A stretch of 64,000 nt of DNA. Origin: Agrobacterium tumefaciens (GTDB taxonomy: Bacteria > Pseudomonadota > Alphaproteobacteria > Rhizobiales > Rhizobiaceae). Under the pieces are notes generated by a model, which worked only from the letters and a program-made list of their open reading frames with translations, was not told where the DNA came from and ran no database searches. Location of the stretch: contig NZ_CP039904.1 of assembly GCF_005221385.1 (NCBI RefSeq), forward strand, positions 1,895,501 to 1,959,500. Direction: 5' to 3'. The translations under genes were made by a program, and so were the position numbers. Below, in pieces: positions 1 to 8,996 of this stretch (the stretch's first letter is position 1; every line of letters starts with the position of its first letter).

Positions 1-693
1 GGCAACTGGATGCCGGCCCAGAAATCCTTCGTCGATGACCTGAACGCGGCCAAGGCGGCCGAGGTGATGACGAAGAACCTTGAAGGCGCAAAGTTTACGC
101 TGGCAGTGCCTTCCTATATGGCGGAAAAGGGCGTCAAGGATTTCGCCGATCTCGCCAAACATGCCGATGAGTTCGAAAGCAAGATCTACGGCATCGAGCC
201 GGGTGCACCGGCCAACCAGAATATCCAGAAGATCATCGATGCCAATGATTTCGGCCTGAAAGGCTGGCAGTTGGTCGAATCCGGCGAGCAGGCCATGCTG
301 GCGCAGGTGGAGCGGGCTGGCAGGGACAAGAAGGCCGTGGTCTTTCTTGCCTGGGCGCCGCATCCGATGAATGAGAAGATCGATATCGCCTACCTCTCCG
401 GCGGTGACGCCTATTTCGGCCCGAATTTCGGCGGCGCGGAAGTCCATACGCTCGCCCGCACCGGTTGGCCGCAGCAATGCCCGAATGCGGCGACGCTGTT
501 CAAGAACCTGAAATTCGATATCGGCATGGAAAATACCCTGATGGGCTCCATTCTCGGTGGTGAGGATTCGAAGGCCGCGGCGGCGGCCTGGCTGAAGGCC
601 AATCCGCAGGCGCTGGATGGCTGGCTGCAGGGCGTTACCACGCTGGATGGCAAGCCGGGTGCGGATGCCGTCAAGGGTAAGCTGGGCCTCTAA
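1..693 (+). CDS. choX: ChoX choline ABC transporter substrate-binding protein (5' end missing)
   Basis: The reading frame is open from base 1 and ends with TAA at 691-693, leaving the C-terminal 230 residues of a periplasmic binding protein. The stretch FLAWAPHPMN followed by YLSGGDAYFGPNFGG, and the late MENTLMG helix, match the ligand-closing lobe of ChoX-type (OpuAC family) choline/acetylcholine binding proteins, where the Trp before APHPMN contributes to the aromatic cage for the quaternary amine. The signal peptide and N-terminal lobe lie outside the window. Nine bases separate its stop from the betC region, so choline import and choline-sulfate hydrolysis are probably co-transcribed. 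The family is clear; restriction to choline is inferred from the motif and from the adjacent betC. Confidence 0.88.
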   Translation, partial: GNWMPAQKSFVDDLNAAKAAEVMTKNLEGAKFTLAVPSYMAEKGVKDFADLAKHADEFESKIYGIEPGAPANQNIQKIIDANDFGLKGWQLVESGEQAMLAQVERAGRDKKAVVFLAWAPHPMNEKIDIAYLSGGDAYFGPNFGGAEVHTLARTGWPQQCPNAATLFKNLKFDIGMENTLMGSILGGEDSKAAAAAWLKANPQALDGWLQGVTTLDGKPGADAVKGKLGL

Positions 694-708
694 AATCGGA
701 AAGTGGAA

Positions 709-2223
709 ATGCCGCGTCCCAATATTCTGATCCTGATGGCCGACCAGTTTAACGGGACGTTTTTTCCCGATGGCCCGGCCGATTTTCTCCATGCACCACA
801 TCTGAAAGCCTTGGCGGAGCGGTCTGTCCGCTTCGCCAACACTTATACCGCAAGCCCGCTCTGCGCACCGGCCCGCGCCTCCTTCATGTCCGGGCAATTG
901 CCCAGTCGCACGCGGGTTTACGACAATGCCGCCGAATTTGCTTCCGATATTCCGACCTATGCCCATCATCTGCGGGCGGCGGGTTATTACACCGGCCTTT
1001 CGGGCAAGATGCATTTTGTCGGGCCCGACCAGCTGCATGGCTTCGAGGAACGCCTGACGACGGATATCTATCCGGCGGATTTCGGCTGGACACCCGACTA
1101 TACCAAGCCCGGTGAGCGGATCGACTGGTGGTATCACAATCTCGGTTCGGTGACTGGCGCAGGTGTCGCGGAAATCACCAACCAGATGGAATATGACGAC
1201 GAGGTGGCCTATCACGCCACCCGCAAGCTCTACGACCTGTCGCGCCGGCTCGATGATCGCCCGTGGTGCCTGACGGTCAGCTTCACCCACCCGCACGACC
1301 CCTATGTGGCGCGGCGCAAATTCTGGGACCTCTACGAGGATTGCCCGGCGCTCGACCCGCAGACGCCGGCGATTGCCTTCGAGGAGCAGGACCCGCATTC
1401 GAAGCGGTTGCTGGAGGCCTGCGATCACGAAGCTTTCGATATTTCGGCAGAGCAGATGCGCCGGGCACGGCGCGGTTATTTCGCCAATATCTCCTATATC
1501 GACGAGAAGATCGGCGAAATCCTCGACGTCCTGAAGGCGACGCGGATGGAGGAGGACACGATCATCCTCTTCCTGTCGGACCATGGCGATATGCTGGGCG
1601 AGCGCGGCCTGTGGTTCAAGATGTGTTTCTTCGAGGGTTCCGCCCGCGTGCCCTTGATGATCGCCGCACCCGGCTGGCAGCCGGCTTTGATCGATGCACC
1701 GGTCTCGACGCTGGATGTCACGCCGACGCTGTGCGGATTGGCGGGGCTCGATATCACTTCACTCAAACGCTGGACGGATGGCGAAGATCTGGCGGCGCTG
1801 GCTGCTGGAGCTGGCGAGCGCGGCCCGGTGCCGATGGAATATGCCGCCGAAGGCTCCATCGCGCCGCTCGTCGCCATCAGGGACGGCCGCTACAAGCTGT
1901 CGGTCTGCGAGGCCGATCCGCCACTGCTCTACGATCTCGAAGCTGACCCGGAAGAGCGCATCAATCTTGCCGGCGATCCCGCTTTCAGCGATGTGCTCTC
2001 ATCGCTTTCCGCCGAGATTGGCCGGCGTTGGCAATTGCCGGGGTTCGACGCTGCCGTTCGCGAAAGTCAGGCGCGGCGCTGGGTGGTCTATAAGGCGCTG
2101 CGCAACGGCGCCTATTATCCGTGGGATTACCAGCCCTTGCAAAAGGCCTCGGAACGCTACATGCGCAACCACATGGACCTCAACGTGCTGGAGGAAAACC
2201 AGCGCTTTCCGCGCGGGGAATGA
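709..2223 (+). CDS. betC: Choline-sulfatase BetC
   Basis: This 504-residue enzyme of the type I sulfatase/alkaline phosphatase superfamily hydrolyses choline-O-sulfate to choline and sulfate, feeding glycine-betaine synthesis or choline catabolism. The sulfatase signature CAPAR (about residue 52) supplies the Cys that is converted to formylglycine. The early MADQ segment and the later SDHGDMLGERG segment supply metal ligands. The C-terminus has the choline-sulfatase-specific block around RRWVVYKALRNGAYYPW. The ATG at 709 is preferred over the GTG at 703 because it places the purine-rich CGGAAAG at a usable distance and starts directly with the conserved PNILILMADQ strand. No signal peptide is seen, so it should be cytoplasmic. 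It follows choX directly and converges on the kinase gene downstream. Confidence 0.93.
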   Translation: MPRPNILILMADQFNGTFFPDGPADFLHAPHLKALAERSVRFANTYTASPLCAPARASFMSGQLPSRTRVYDNAAEFASDIPTYAHHLRAAGYYTGLSGKMHFVGPDQLHGFEERLTTDIYPADFGWTPDYTKPGERIDWWYHNLGSVTGAGVAEITNQMEYDDEVAYHATRKLYDLSRRLDDRPWCLTVSFTHPHDPYVARRKFWDLYEDCPALDPQTPAIAFEEQDPHSKRLLEACDHEAFDISAEQMRRARRGYFANISYIDEKIGEILDVLKATRMEEDTIILFLSDHGDMLGERGLWFKMCFFEGSARVPLMIAAPGWQPALIDAPVSTLDVTPTLCGLAGLDITSLKRWTDGEDLAALAAGAGERGPVPMEYAAEGSIAPLVAIRDGRYKLSVCEADPPLLYDLEADPEERINLAGDPAFSDVLSSLSAEIGRRWQLPGFDAAVRESQARRWVVYKALRNGAYYPWDYQPLQKASERYMRNHMDLNVLEENQRFPRGE

Positions 2224-2238
2224 GGCGGGCAGGGCGTG

Positions 2239-3129
2239 TCACGCGGCGGTCGCCCTTGGCGCGCCGCCCGCCGCCTGCACCGCAAGACTGCCCGCCGCAA
2301 CACCCGCCTTGAGGCATTGTTCGTCGCCCAGCCGATGAAGCCATGCGTCAAGAAAGCCTGCATTAAAGGCGTCACCTGCGCCCGTCGTGTCGATGACAGG
2401 GACTTTTTGAGCCGCGGCATGCCGAAGTCCGGCTGAAGAGGATACCCATGCGCCCTGCGCACCGCCTTTGAGGGCGACGAGGGGAAAAGCCTCCGCCAGT
2501 GCCTTAATGGCCGCTTCCGGCTCTGAATGACCCGTGATTGCTTCGGCTTCCTCAAGATTGGGCAAAAAGACGTCAACCCCCGCACAGGCCTTGAGTAGTC
2601 CCTTGTCATATATCAGTGCCGCGTCCCAGCTCGGATCGAGCGAGACGGACAGGCCGTTTGCCTTGGCGCGGGAGACGAGATCGGGGATTTCGTGCAGCGT
2701 GGCGAATTCGGCGATATGCAGATGGCATGCCCCGTTCCAGGCAAAGGCGGCATCAAGCGTTGAAGGGCGAACGGCACCGGCGCGGCGCGTCAGAAACGCC
2801 CGGTCCTGCCCGACCACGCTTGCCACCGTGACTTGCGGCCCCGCATCCGCCGAATGCTCCAGAAATTGCAGGTCGACGCCGCTTTGCTGCATCTTCTCGC
2901 CGATCGCGCGTGAAAGCGTGTCGGTGCCGAGCCTTGCAAGCAACGCGGCCGGGCGGCCGATATGGGCGAAATGCGCGGCGGCGATGAAGGCCCCGCCGCC
3001 AGCGGCCATTTCCATGTCGCGGGCAAAGAGTTCCCGGCCGAGCACCGGCAATTCATCAAGCCCGGTGAAAATAAGGTCGCAATAGATCCGGCCGATGCTG
3101 ATGACGGCTGATTTTTCTGTTGTCATCAT
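2239..3129 (-). CDS. PfkB-family carbohydrate kinase
   Basis: This is a 296-residue ribokinase/PfkB-fold kinase. The N-terminal glycine-rich sugar-binding segment is AAGGGAFIAAAHFA (about residues 43-56). The C-terminal signature DTTGAGDAFNAGF carries the catalytic Asp and the anion hole. The start lies in an ATGATGA overlap with the end of the upstream ATP-binding gene, which implies translational coupling; the 22 residues that could extend it upstream are not kinase-like. It is the last gene of the minus-strand ABC operon and probably phosphorylates the imported sugar or its hydrolysis product. The exact substrate (2-keto-3-deoxygluconate, fructose, ribose, etc.) cannot be read from the sequence. 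Confidence 0.85.
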   Translation of the reverse strand: MMTTEKSAVISIGRIYCDLIFTGLDELPVLGRELFARDMEMAAGGGAFIAAAHFAHIGRPAALLARLGTDTLSRAIGEKMQQSGVDLQFLEHSADAGPQVTVASVVGQDRAFLTRRAGAVRPSTLDAAFAWNGACHLHIAEFATLHEIPDLVSRAKANGLSVSLDPSWDAALIYDKGLLKACAGVDVFLPNLEEAEAITGHSEPEAAIKALAEAFPLVALKGGAQGAWVSSSAGLRHAAAQKVPVIDTTGAGDAFNAGFLDAWLHRLGDEQCLKAGVAAGSLAVQAAGGAPRATAA

Positions 3130-4166
3130 GCACGGCCCAGAAGCTTTTCCGTTTTCGCATCGAAAAGGTAGAGCGCCCCCGCCTCGGCGCGGCATTGCAG
3201 CCGGCTGCCGACGGCCGGAATGGATTTGCCTCTGGCTGTTGCTATCACGGAGGTCGTGTCCGTATCCAGATGAACCAGCGTTTCCGGACCGAGCGGCTCA
3301 ACGGCCGTGACCGTTCCCTCGAGAGAAAAGGCGTCCTGGGCCGCCTCGCTTTCCCCAACGAGCAGATCGTGCGGTCGGACGCCGATCAAAAGATCGCCCG
3401 TTGCCGAAGGCGCGATGCGGTTCGTCGCTCTGGCGCCGCGCAGCAGGTTCATGGAGGGACTGCCGATGAAGCGCGCGGTGAAAATATCCACCGGCGTCTC
3501 ATAAAGTTCCGTCGGCGTGCCGACCTGCAATATATGGCCATCCTTCATCACCACGATCCGGTCCGCCATGGTCATGGCTTCCACCTGATCGTGGGTGACG
3601 TAGACGGTTGTTGTCTTAAGACGTTGGTGCAAGCGCTTGATTTCAATGCGCATCTGCGATCTCAGCTGCGCGTCGAGATTGGATAGCGGCTCATCGAACA
3701 GAAAGGCGGCAGGATCGCGCACCATGGCGCGGCCGATGGCGACGCGCTGCCGCTGGCCGCCCGACAGGGCCGCGGGACGGCGGTCAAGCAGGGCTTCCAG
3801 TCCCAGCACCCGGCCGGCCTCTTCAATGCGCCGGTTCTTTTCCGCCTTGTCGAGCTTCGATGTATAAAGCCCGAAGCCGATATTCTGGCGAACCGTCATA
3901 TGCGGGTAGATCGCATAGTTCTGGAAGACCATGGCGATGTTGCGTTGTTTCGGCTCTTTCTCGTTGACGACATTTCCGGCGATCTTGAGCGTGCCATCGG
4001 AAATCTCTTCCAGCCCGGCGATCATTCTGAGCGTAGTGGATTTGCCGCAGCCGGAAGGGCCGACAAAAACGACGAATTCGCCGTCTTCAATGGCCAGGTC
4101 TATGCCTTTGACCGCTTCGACCTTGCCGTAGCGCTTCACGAGTTGATTGAGTTCGATTGTCGCCAT
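3126..4166 (-). CDS. Sugar ABC transporter ATP-binding protein (MalK/UgpC type)
   Basis: This 346-residue cytoplasmic ATPase would energise the CUT1 transporter encoded by the neighbouring minus-strand genes. Walker A is GPSGCGKST (about 36-44), the Q-loop lies in VFQNYAIYPHM, the ABC signature is LSGGQRQR (about 134) and Walker B is FLFDEPLSNLDA. The C-terminal third has the OB-fold (TOBE) region expected of MalK-type subunits, including IGVRPHDL. It overlaps the lyase gene by one base and the kinase gene by four bases. Such subunits are sometimes shared by several sugar transporters, but the tight operon suggests a dedicated one. Confidence 0.92.
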   Translation of the reverse strand: MATIELNQLVKRYGKVEAVKGIDLAIEDGEFVVFVGPSGCGKSTTLRMIAGLEEISDGTLKIAGNVVNEKEPKQRNIAMVFQNYAIYPHMTVRQNIGFGLYTSKLDKAEKNRRIEEAGRVLGLEALLDRRPAALSGGQRQRVAIGRAMVRDPAAFLFDEPLSNLDAQLRSQMRIEIKRLHQRLKTTTVYVTHDQVEAMTMADRIVVMKDGHILQVGTPTELYETPVDIFTARFIGSPSMNLLRGARATNRIAPSATGDLLIGVRPHDLLVGESEAAQDAFSLEGTVTAVEPLGPETLVHLDTDTTSVIATARGKSIPAVGSRLQCRAEAGALYLFDAKTEKLLGRA

Positions 4167-5680
4167 TATCGCGCTCCCGTCAGGGCGGTAAATTTCTCTG
4201 TCAGTTCGGTGGCCTTCGCCGCTTCGTGGTCGGCGGATCGCTGTGCTTCCGCTGCCAACGCACCCAGCTTGTCTCGATAGGCCGCAATGGCCTCCCGCAT
4301 CGGTTCGGGGGCAGGGCCGCCAAAGCGGCTGCGAACCGCGACGAAGTGCTCCGGCGAGACGATCTGCCTGAACTTTTCCTCGTCAATGCCGGTCTCGCGT
4401 CCTGTCAGCTCATTGAAGGCCTTGAGGAACGGGTGATAGCCGTCATTCGGCAGATCGCCCTTCAGGGCGACGACGCTTCTGGCGACGGTCGCGGCAATTT
4501 CATGCGCCTGGCGGAACGACAGGTCTTCGATGCGGACAAGCGAATCCGCCAGTTCCGTGATGGTGATGCAGGAACGGCGGATGTTCTGGTCGACCCTTTC
4601 AGGATCGATGCTGATCTGGCCAACGAGGCTGGCGAGAAGATCGAGAACCCGGCCGGCGGAAGCGAAGGCCTCGTAACCCATGCCCTGGGTTTCGCCTTCG
4701 CTGTCGTTCATGTCGGTGAAGGGCGTATTGTGCATCACATCAAGCACGGTACGCGCCCGGCCGAATGTCTGGCTGGCGAGGTGGCGCAGATGTTCGATCG
4801 GCACCGGGTTGCGCTTCTGCGGCATGATGGAGGAAATCTGTACCAGCGAATTTGGCACGTAGATCTGGCCAACTTCGAAGCTCGTCCAGAACTGGAAATC
4901 CTGAATGAGCCGACCGAGATGCAGGAACATCAGCTCGATCGCGCCGTAGGTTGCTGTCGTATAATCGACGGCGGCGATGCAGGAATAGGAATTGCGCAGT
5001 GGCGCGGCAAAGCCCAGCAATTCGGCAACGCGTGCACGGTCGATTGGAAAGCCCGAGGTGGTGATGGCGGCAGCGCCCATCGGCGAAAGGTCAACGATGC
5101 GGCGCGCCTCAGCGAAGCGGTCAATATCCCTTATCAACACCTCGATGGCGGCGGAAAGGTAATGGCCGAAGGTCGTGGGCTGGGCGGGCTGCCCATGCGT
5201 ATAGGCCACAATCAGCGTGGACTGATTGCGCTCGGCGGCATCGATCAGCGCTTTCAGCAGAACGCGTGCCTTGGCGGTGAGCGTGTCGATCTTGTCCTTG
5301 AGGCCGATCTTGAACAGCGTGTGATCGATATCGTTGCGCGAACGGGCCGTGTGCAGGCGACCTGCCACATCGACGCCGATGCGGGCTTTCAGTTCCTTTT
5401 CGATCAGGAAGAAGAAATCCTCGACCTCGCCGGTATAGACAAGTTCCGATGGCTCGATGGTCCTGTCGATATCCTCAAGCGCGCCGGCGATTTTGGCCGC
5501 CGTTTCGGCGTCGAGAATGCCGGTTTCCCGAAGCATGACGAGATGGGCGCGGTCGATGCGGCGGAAGCCGTCGACATGGTGGTTCTTGGCACCGTCGAAA
5601 AGCGGGCGCAGCACTGTTTCCTTGTAGACAGGGTCGGGAAACTTGCTGGTATCCGATTGGCGCGGGTTGATATCGGCCAT
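4166..5680 (-). CDS. Argininosuccinate lyase-family protein (ASL/fumarase superfamily)
   Basis: This 504-residue protein resembles argininosuccinate lyase (ArgH). It shows LHTARSRNDI (about residues 108-117), the YTHGQPAQPTT block with the conserved His, and the superfamily signature SSIMPQKRNP on the flexible catalytic loop. The family performs beta-elimination that releases fumarate from a succinyl-N compound. Housekeeping argH is usually shorter (about 460 aa) and not located inside a sugar ABC operon, so this is probably a paralogue acting on an imported conjugate. It starts behind an AAGGA ribosome site, four bases after the permease gene, and overlaps the ATPase gene by one base. The family is secure; the reaction in this operon is unknown. 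Confidence 0.8.
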   Translation of the reverse strand: MADINPRQSDTSKFPDPVYKETVLRPLFDGAKNHHVDGFRRIDRAHLVMLRETGILDAETAAKIAGALEDIDRTIEPSELVYTGEVEDFFFLIEKELKARIGVDVAGRLHTARSRNDIDHTLFKIGLKDKIDTLTAKARVLLKALIDAAERNQSTLIVAYTHGQPAQPTTFGHYLSAAIEVLIRDIDRFAEARRIVDLSPMGAAAITTSGFPIDRARVAELLGFAAPLRNSYSCIAAVDYTTATYGAIELMFLHLGRLIQDFQFWTSFEVGQIYVPNSLVQISSIMPQKRNPVPIEHLRHLASQTFGRARTVLDVMHNTPFTDMNDSEGETQGMGYEAFASAGRVLDLLASLVGQISIDPERVDQNIRRSCITITELADSLVRIEDLSFRQAHEIAATVARSVVALKGDLPNDGYHPFLKAFNELTGRETGIDEEKFRQIVSPEHFVAVRSRFGGPAPEPMREAIAAYRDKLGALAAEAQRSADHEAAKATELTEKFTALTGAR

Positions 5681-5684
5681 GATA

Positions 5685-6527
5685 TTATCCTTTCAGACCC
5701 GCCAGCATCACACCGCGCACGATGTAGCGTTGCAGGACGATGAAGACGATAAGGGTGGGGATGGTCGCAATGGCTGCGCCCGTCATGATCATTTCCCACT
5801 GGATCTGCTGCTCCACGGCAAAGCTCGAGAGGCCGACCGGCAGGGTATAGAGTTCCTTGCTGGTCGTGACGATCAGCGGCCAGAAAAAGGCTGTCCAGTT
5901 GCCAAGGAAGGTGAAGATCGCGAGTGCGGAGAGCGCCGGCGTCACCAGTGGCAGGGCGACTTTCCACCAGATCTGGAATTCGTTCAGCCCGTCGACGCGC
6001 GCGGCCTCGATGAAATCGTTAGGAACCGTCTCGAAGAACTGCTTCATCAGGAAGGTGCCGAAGGCCGTCATCATGCCCGGAAACATGATGCCCCAGTAGC
6101 TGTCGAGCCAGCCCAGCTGGCTGGACATCAGATACCACGGAATAACGAGCATTTCGGTCGGTATCATCAGTGTCGAGAGGATTGCGAGGAAGATGAAGTA
6201 TCGACCACGGAACTCGAACTTCGCCAGCGTATAACCGACCAGACTGTCGAAGAAACAGTTGGAAATGGTGACGACAACGGCGACCAGCATCGAGTTGAAA
6301 AACCAGCGCAGGAAACGGCCGTCAGCCATGACGGTGATGTAGTTTGCGATTGTCGGCGCAGCCGGGATGAGCCTGAGATCATAGACTTGATCCGCCGTCT
6401 TGAACGATGTCGAGAACATGAACAGCAGCGGCGAAACCATGATCAGGCCACCGATGAACAGCAGCGTCCAGGCGAGAATGCGGCCGGGTCGGATGCGGGC
6501 GTGGGAGAGTGGCGACGCTTCGCTCAT
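5685..6527 (-). CDS. CUT1-type sugar ABC transporter permease (MalG-like)
   Basis: This 280-residue inner-membrane protein has about six hydrophobic segments. Its EAA loop, EAARVDGLNEFQIWWKVALPL, contacts the ATPase. The C-terminus LQRYIVRGVMLAGLKG is the typical MalG-family ending. It overlaps the upstream MalF-like permease by four bases and is followed four bases later by the lyase gene. Together with the partner permease it forms the channel of a carbohydrate uptake transporter. Confidence 0.92.
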   Translation of the reverse strand: MSEASPLSHARIRPGRILAWTLLFIGGLIMVSPLLFMFSTSFKTADQVYDLRLIPAAPTIANYITVMADGRFLRWFFNSMLVAVVVTISNCFFDSLVGYTLAKFEFRGRYFIFLAILSTLMIPTEMLVIPWYLMSSQLGWLDSYWGIMFPGMMTAFGTFLMKQFFETVPNDFIEAARVDGLNEFQIWWKVALPLVTPALSALAIFTFLGNWTAFFWPLIVTTSKELYTLPVGLSSFAVEQQIQWEMIMTGAAIATIPTLIVFIVLQRYIVRGVMLAGLKG

Positions 6528-7465
6528 TTTTTTTCCCTCAGGACCCAGAGCTGGATCAGCGATACGACGAGAAGAATGGTGAACAGGACGACCGTCTGCG
6601 CGGCGGCATAGCCCATCGCATAGGAGTTGAATGCGGTCTGGTAGATCATCAGCACCAGCGGTTTGGTGGAACCGAGCGGCCCGCCCGGATCATTGGTGGT
6701 CATGTTATAGACCTGGTCGAAAATGCGCAGGAAGCCGATGGATGAAAACACCACGAGGAAAACGGTGGTGGGTTTCAGAAGCGGCAAGGTTATCTTGCGC
6801 AGGATCGCCCATTCACCCAGCCCGTCGATACGGGCGGCTTCGTAGAATGTCGTCGGAATGGCGCGCAGGCCTGCCATGAAGATGATGATCTGGAAACCGA
6901 GGCCCGCCCAGATGGCGGTTACCATCACCGAATAAAGCGCCTGATCGGTGGAGCGAATAAATGGCTGCTGGGGAATGCCGATGAGGCCGAGAACGTCGTT
7001 GATGATGCCGATGGGCGGCGGCTGATAGAACCAGCGCCAAACCCAGGCCATGGCGGCAGCCGTGGTCAGGTATGGCAGGAAATAAAGCGCGCGGATGAAG
7101 CCGTGCAGAATGCGCACCCGGTCCAGATAAAACGCGATGACGAAAGCCAGAACGAGGCTGATCGGCGTACCGACGATAAGATAGGCAAAGGTGTTCTTGA
7201 ACACCTTCCAGAATTGCGGGTCCTTGAACAGCTTGACGTAATTGGCGATGCCGATGAACTTTGCCGGTCGCAGCAGGTCCCAGTTGGTGAAGGATAGATA
7301 GAAGGCCTGCAGCGTCGGGTAAAAACGGATGACGCTGTAAAAGAGGATCGGGATTGCCAGAAAGCTCCAGATCCACAAAAGCCGTTTGGTGCGCATGGAA
7401 AGGCGATCTCCGAAGGAGCCGCCGGGGCGGCCGGGTGCCGCCCCCTGTTGATCGATCGCTGTCAT
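6524..7465 (-). CDS. CUT1-type sugar ABC transporter permease (MalF-like)
   Basis: This 313-residue inner-membrane permease has six predicted transmembrane helices. The early FYPTLQAFYLSFTNW motif is typical of MalF/UgpA-type subunits, and the EAA loop is EAARIDGLGEWAILRKITLPL. It lies 17 bases after the binding-protein gene and overlaps the MalG-like permease gene by four bases, so the two should be made in equal amounts. Its substrate follows that of the neighbouring binding protein and is not known. Confidence 0.92.
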   Translation of the reverse strand: MTAIDQQGAAPGRPGGSFGDRLSMRTKRLLWIWSFLAIPILFYSVIRFYPTLQAFYLSFTNWDLLRPAKFIGIANYVKLFKDPQFWKVFKNTFAYLIVGTPISLVLAFVIAFYLDRVRILHGFIRALYFLPYLTTAAAMAWVWRWFYQPPPIGIINDVLGLIGIPQQPFIRSTDQALYSVMVTAIWAGLGFQIIIFMAGLRAIPTTFYEAARIDGLGEWAILRKITLPLLKPTTVFLVVFSSIGFLRIFDQVYNMTTNDPGGPLGSTKPLVLMIYQTAFNSYAMGYAAAQTVVLFTILLVVSLIQLWVLREKK

Positions 7466-7482
7466 TGTTGGACCTGCGGTTT

Positions 7483-8736
7483 TCAGGGTTTCGCCGCGTC
7501 GATGATTTCCTGCTCGGCCTCGGCGGCCTGCTTGATGGAATCTTCGACCGACTGACCTTCGAGCAGGACCCGGTTGGTCATGTCGATGGCGTTCTGCCGC
7601 TGGGCGGCTTCATCCATGAACAATGTTGTATGGGCATATTCCAGACCCTTCAGGAACGGCGCGTAGATCGGGTCCTTCAGGTTTTCTTCTGTCAGCGCCG
7701 CAGAGCGCCGCGCCGGCAACTCGCCCACCGTCTTCAGCCAGATCGCCATGGCTTCCGGGGAGGAGATATAGGCGAGGAACTTCTTCGACGCCTCAAGCTC
7801 TTCACCTGTCGTCTTGGCGCTGATGCCGTTGGCGAAGTAGCTCGCATAGTTGGAGCGGATATTCTTGTCATTGGTGGGAAGTTCGGTCACGCCCCATTCG
7901 AAATCCTTGATGGTGCGGAACGAGCCCAGCCGGAAGGTGCCGTCGATGGTCATACCGGCCTTGCCGGCGCGGAAGGCGGCCTGGCCTTCATCCATGAAGC
8001 CGGCCTGACCGATCTTCTTTTCAAGCTGCAGGCTGGTGTAGAATTTCAGCGCCTGAACGCCCGCCTCGCTGTTATAGGCGACCTTCTGGTCGTTGTCGGT
8101 ATAGGGTTCGCCACCATATTGGCGAATGAGAATCTCACGCCACCACTGGTGATCCTGCCCGCCCATGTCGAGCGTGGAGCCGGCGACCGTCAGGTTTCCG
8201 GCGGCGTCGTGCTTGGCGATCTTTTCCGCGGCTGCCACGAATTCATCGAGCGTCTTCGGCGGATTGGCGGCGTCGAGACCTGCTTCGGTGAAGAGCTTCT
8301 TGTTGTAGAAGAGCGCCAGCGAACGAACCGCTGTCGGCAGGCCGTAATAATCGTCGCCGCGTTTCATGGCGCTGACGATCGGGAAAAATTCGCTTTCGAT
8401 CTTGTCATGCGGGAAGGCGTCGGTTGGCAGCGGCTGCAGGATGCCGCCGGCTGCGAATTTATCCAGCCAGCCATAGAAGAGCTGCATCACGTCCGGGCCC
8501 TTGCCGGAAAGATTGGCGGCGATGACGCGCGTCTGGTAATCGGCGTATGGAAAGGTCACCTGCTTGACGGTGATGTCAGGATTGGCCTTCTGGAATTCCG
8601 CGATCAGCTCATCCATGGCCTTTACGCGTGTGTCGAAGACATATTGCCAATATTCGATTTCAACCGCCTGCGCGGCGTTGAATGCAAATGTGCTGAAACC
8701 GGCGACCAAGCCGGCGAACAGAGTTGCCCTGCGCAT
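7483..8736 (-). CDS. Extracellular sugar-binding protein (SBP family 1)
   Basis: This 417-residue periplasmic protein begins with a Sec signal peptide (MRRATLFAGLVAGFSTFAFNAAQA). The mature start VEIEYWQYVFDTRVKAMDELIAEF and the later GKGPDVMQLFYGW are typical of carbohydrate-binding MalE/UgpB-type proteins. The start at 8736 is chosen because a strong GGAGGG ribosome site lies four bases upstream; the next upstream ATG (8748) would overlap that site. It is the first gene of the minus-strand operon that continues with two permeases, the lyase, the ATPase and the kinase. The divergent ROK repressor gene is the likely regulator. Confidence 0.9.
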   Translation of the reverse strand: MRRATLFAGLVAGFSTFAFNAAQAVEIEYWQYVFDTRVKAMDELIAEFQKANPDITVKQVTFPYADYQTRVIAANLSGKGPDVMQLFYGWLDKFAAGGILQPLPTDAFPHDKIESEFFPIVSAMKRGDDYYGLPTAVRSLALFYNKKLFTEAGLDAANPPKTLDEFVAAAEKIAKHDAAGNLTVAGSTLDMGGQDHQWWREILIRQYGGEPYTDNDQKVAYNSEAGVQALKFYTSLQLEKKIGQAGFMDEGQAAFRAGKAGMTIDGTFRLGSFRTIKDFEWGVTELPTNDKNIRSNYASYFANGISAKTTGEELEASKKFLAYISSPEAMAIWLKTVGELPARRSAALTEENLKDPIYAPFLKGLEYAHTTLFMDEAAQRQNAIDMTNRVLLEGQSVEDSIKQAAEAEQEIIDAAKP

Positions 8737-8916
8737 GTAACCCTCCATTTCCTCCGTCCGGTCTTCCGGATGCGGAGTGATCGTTCCCTTTATCCGCGCT
8801 TTCGCGCGTGCTCATTCACTCGCCCGGCAACGGGAATTTTTGTGTCCCATCCCCCATGCGAGCCTGACCCCCGGTCGTTCTCTACGGTTCTCCGAACACG
8901 GGCATTTGTCAATAAG

Positions 8917-8934
8917 ATAATTTACTTGAATTAT
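8917..8934. promoter_or_regulatory. Inverted repeat, candidate ROK operator
   Basis: ATAATT and AATTAT form a perfect inverted repeat separated by six bases, inside an AT-rich stretch in otherwise GC-rich DNA. It lies between the divergent sugar-binding protein gene and the ROK regulator gene. NagC/XylR-type ROK repressors bind AT-rich palindromes, so this is a plausible operator controlling both directions. Binding is not shown by the sequence. Confidence 0.5.
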
Positions 8935-8996
8935 TATATTGCGCTTATCGTCATTTGGACGTTATGAATTTTCTAAGGGACGGGGAAATTGAAGAG

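Noticed and set aside
703..708. GTG start for betC two codons upstream
   Set aside because: The ATG at 709 starts at the conserved region and has the better ribosome-site spacing.
4157..5743. Long plus-strand open frame opposite the argininosuccinate-lyase-like gene
   Set aside because: No recognisable domain; it mirrors a clear enzyme on the other strand, as is common in GC-rich DNA.
7354..8967. Long plus-strand open frame opposite the sugar-binding protein gene
   Set aside because: It covers a complete SBP gene with signal peptide and ribosome site on the minus strand and shows no family motif itself.
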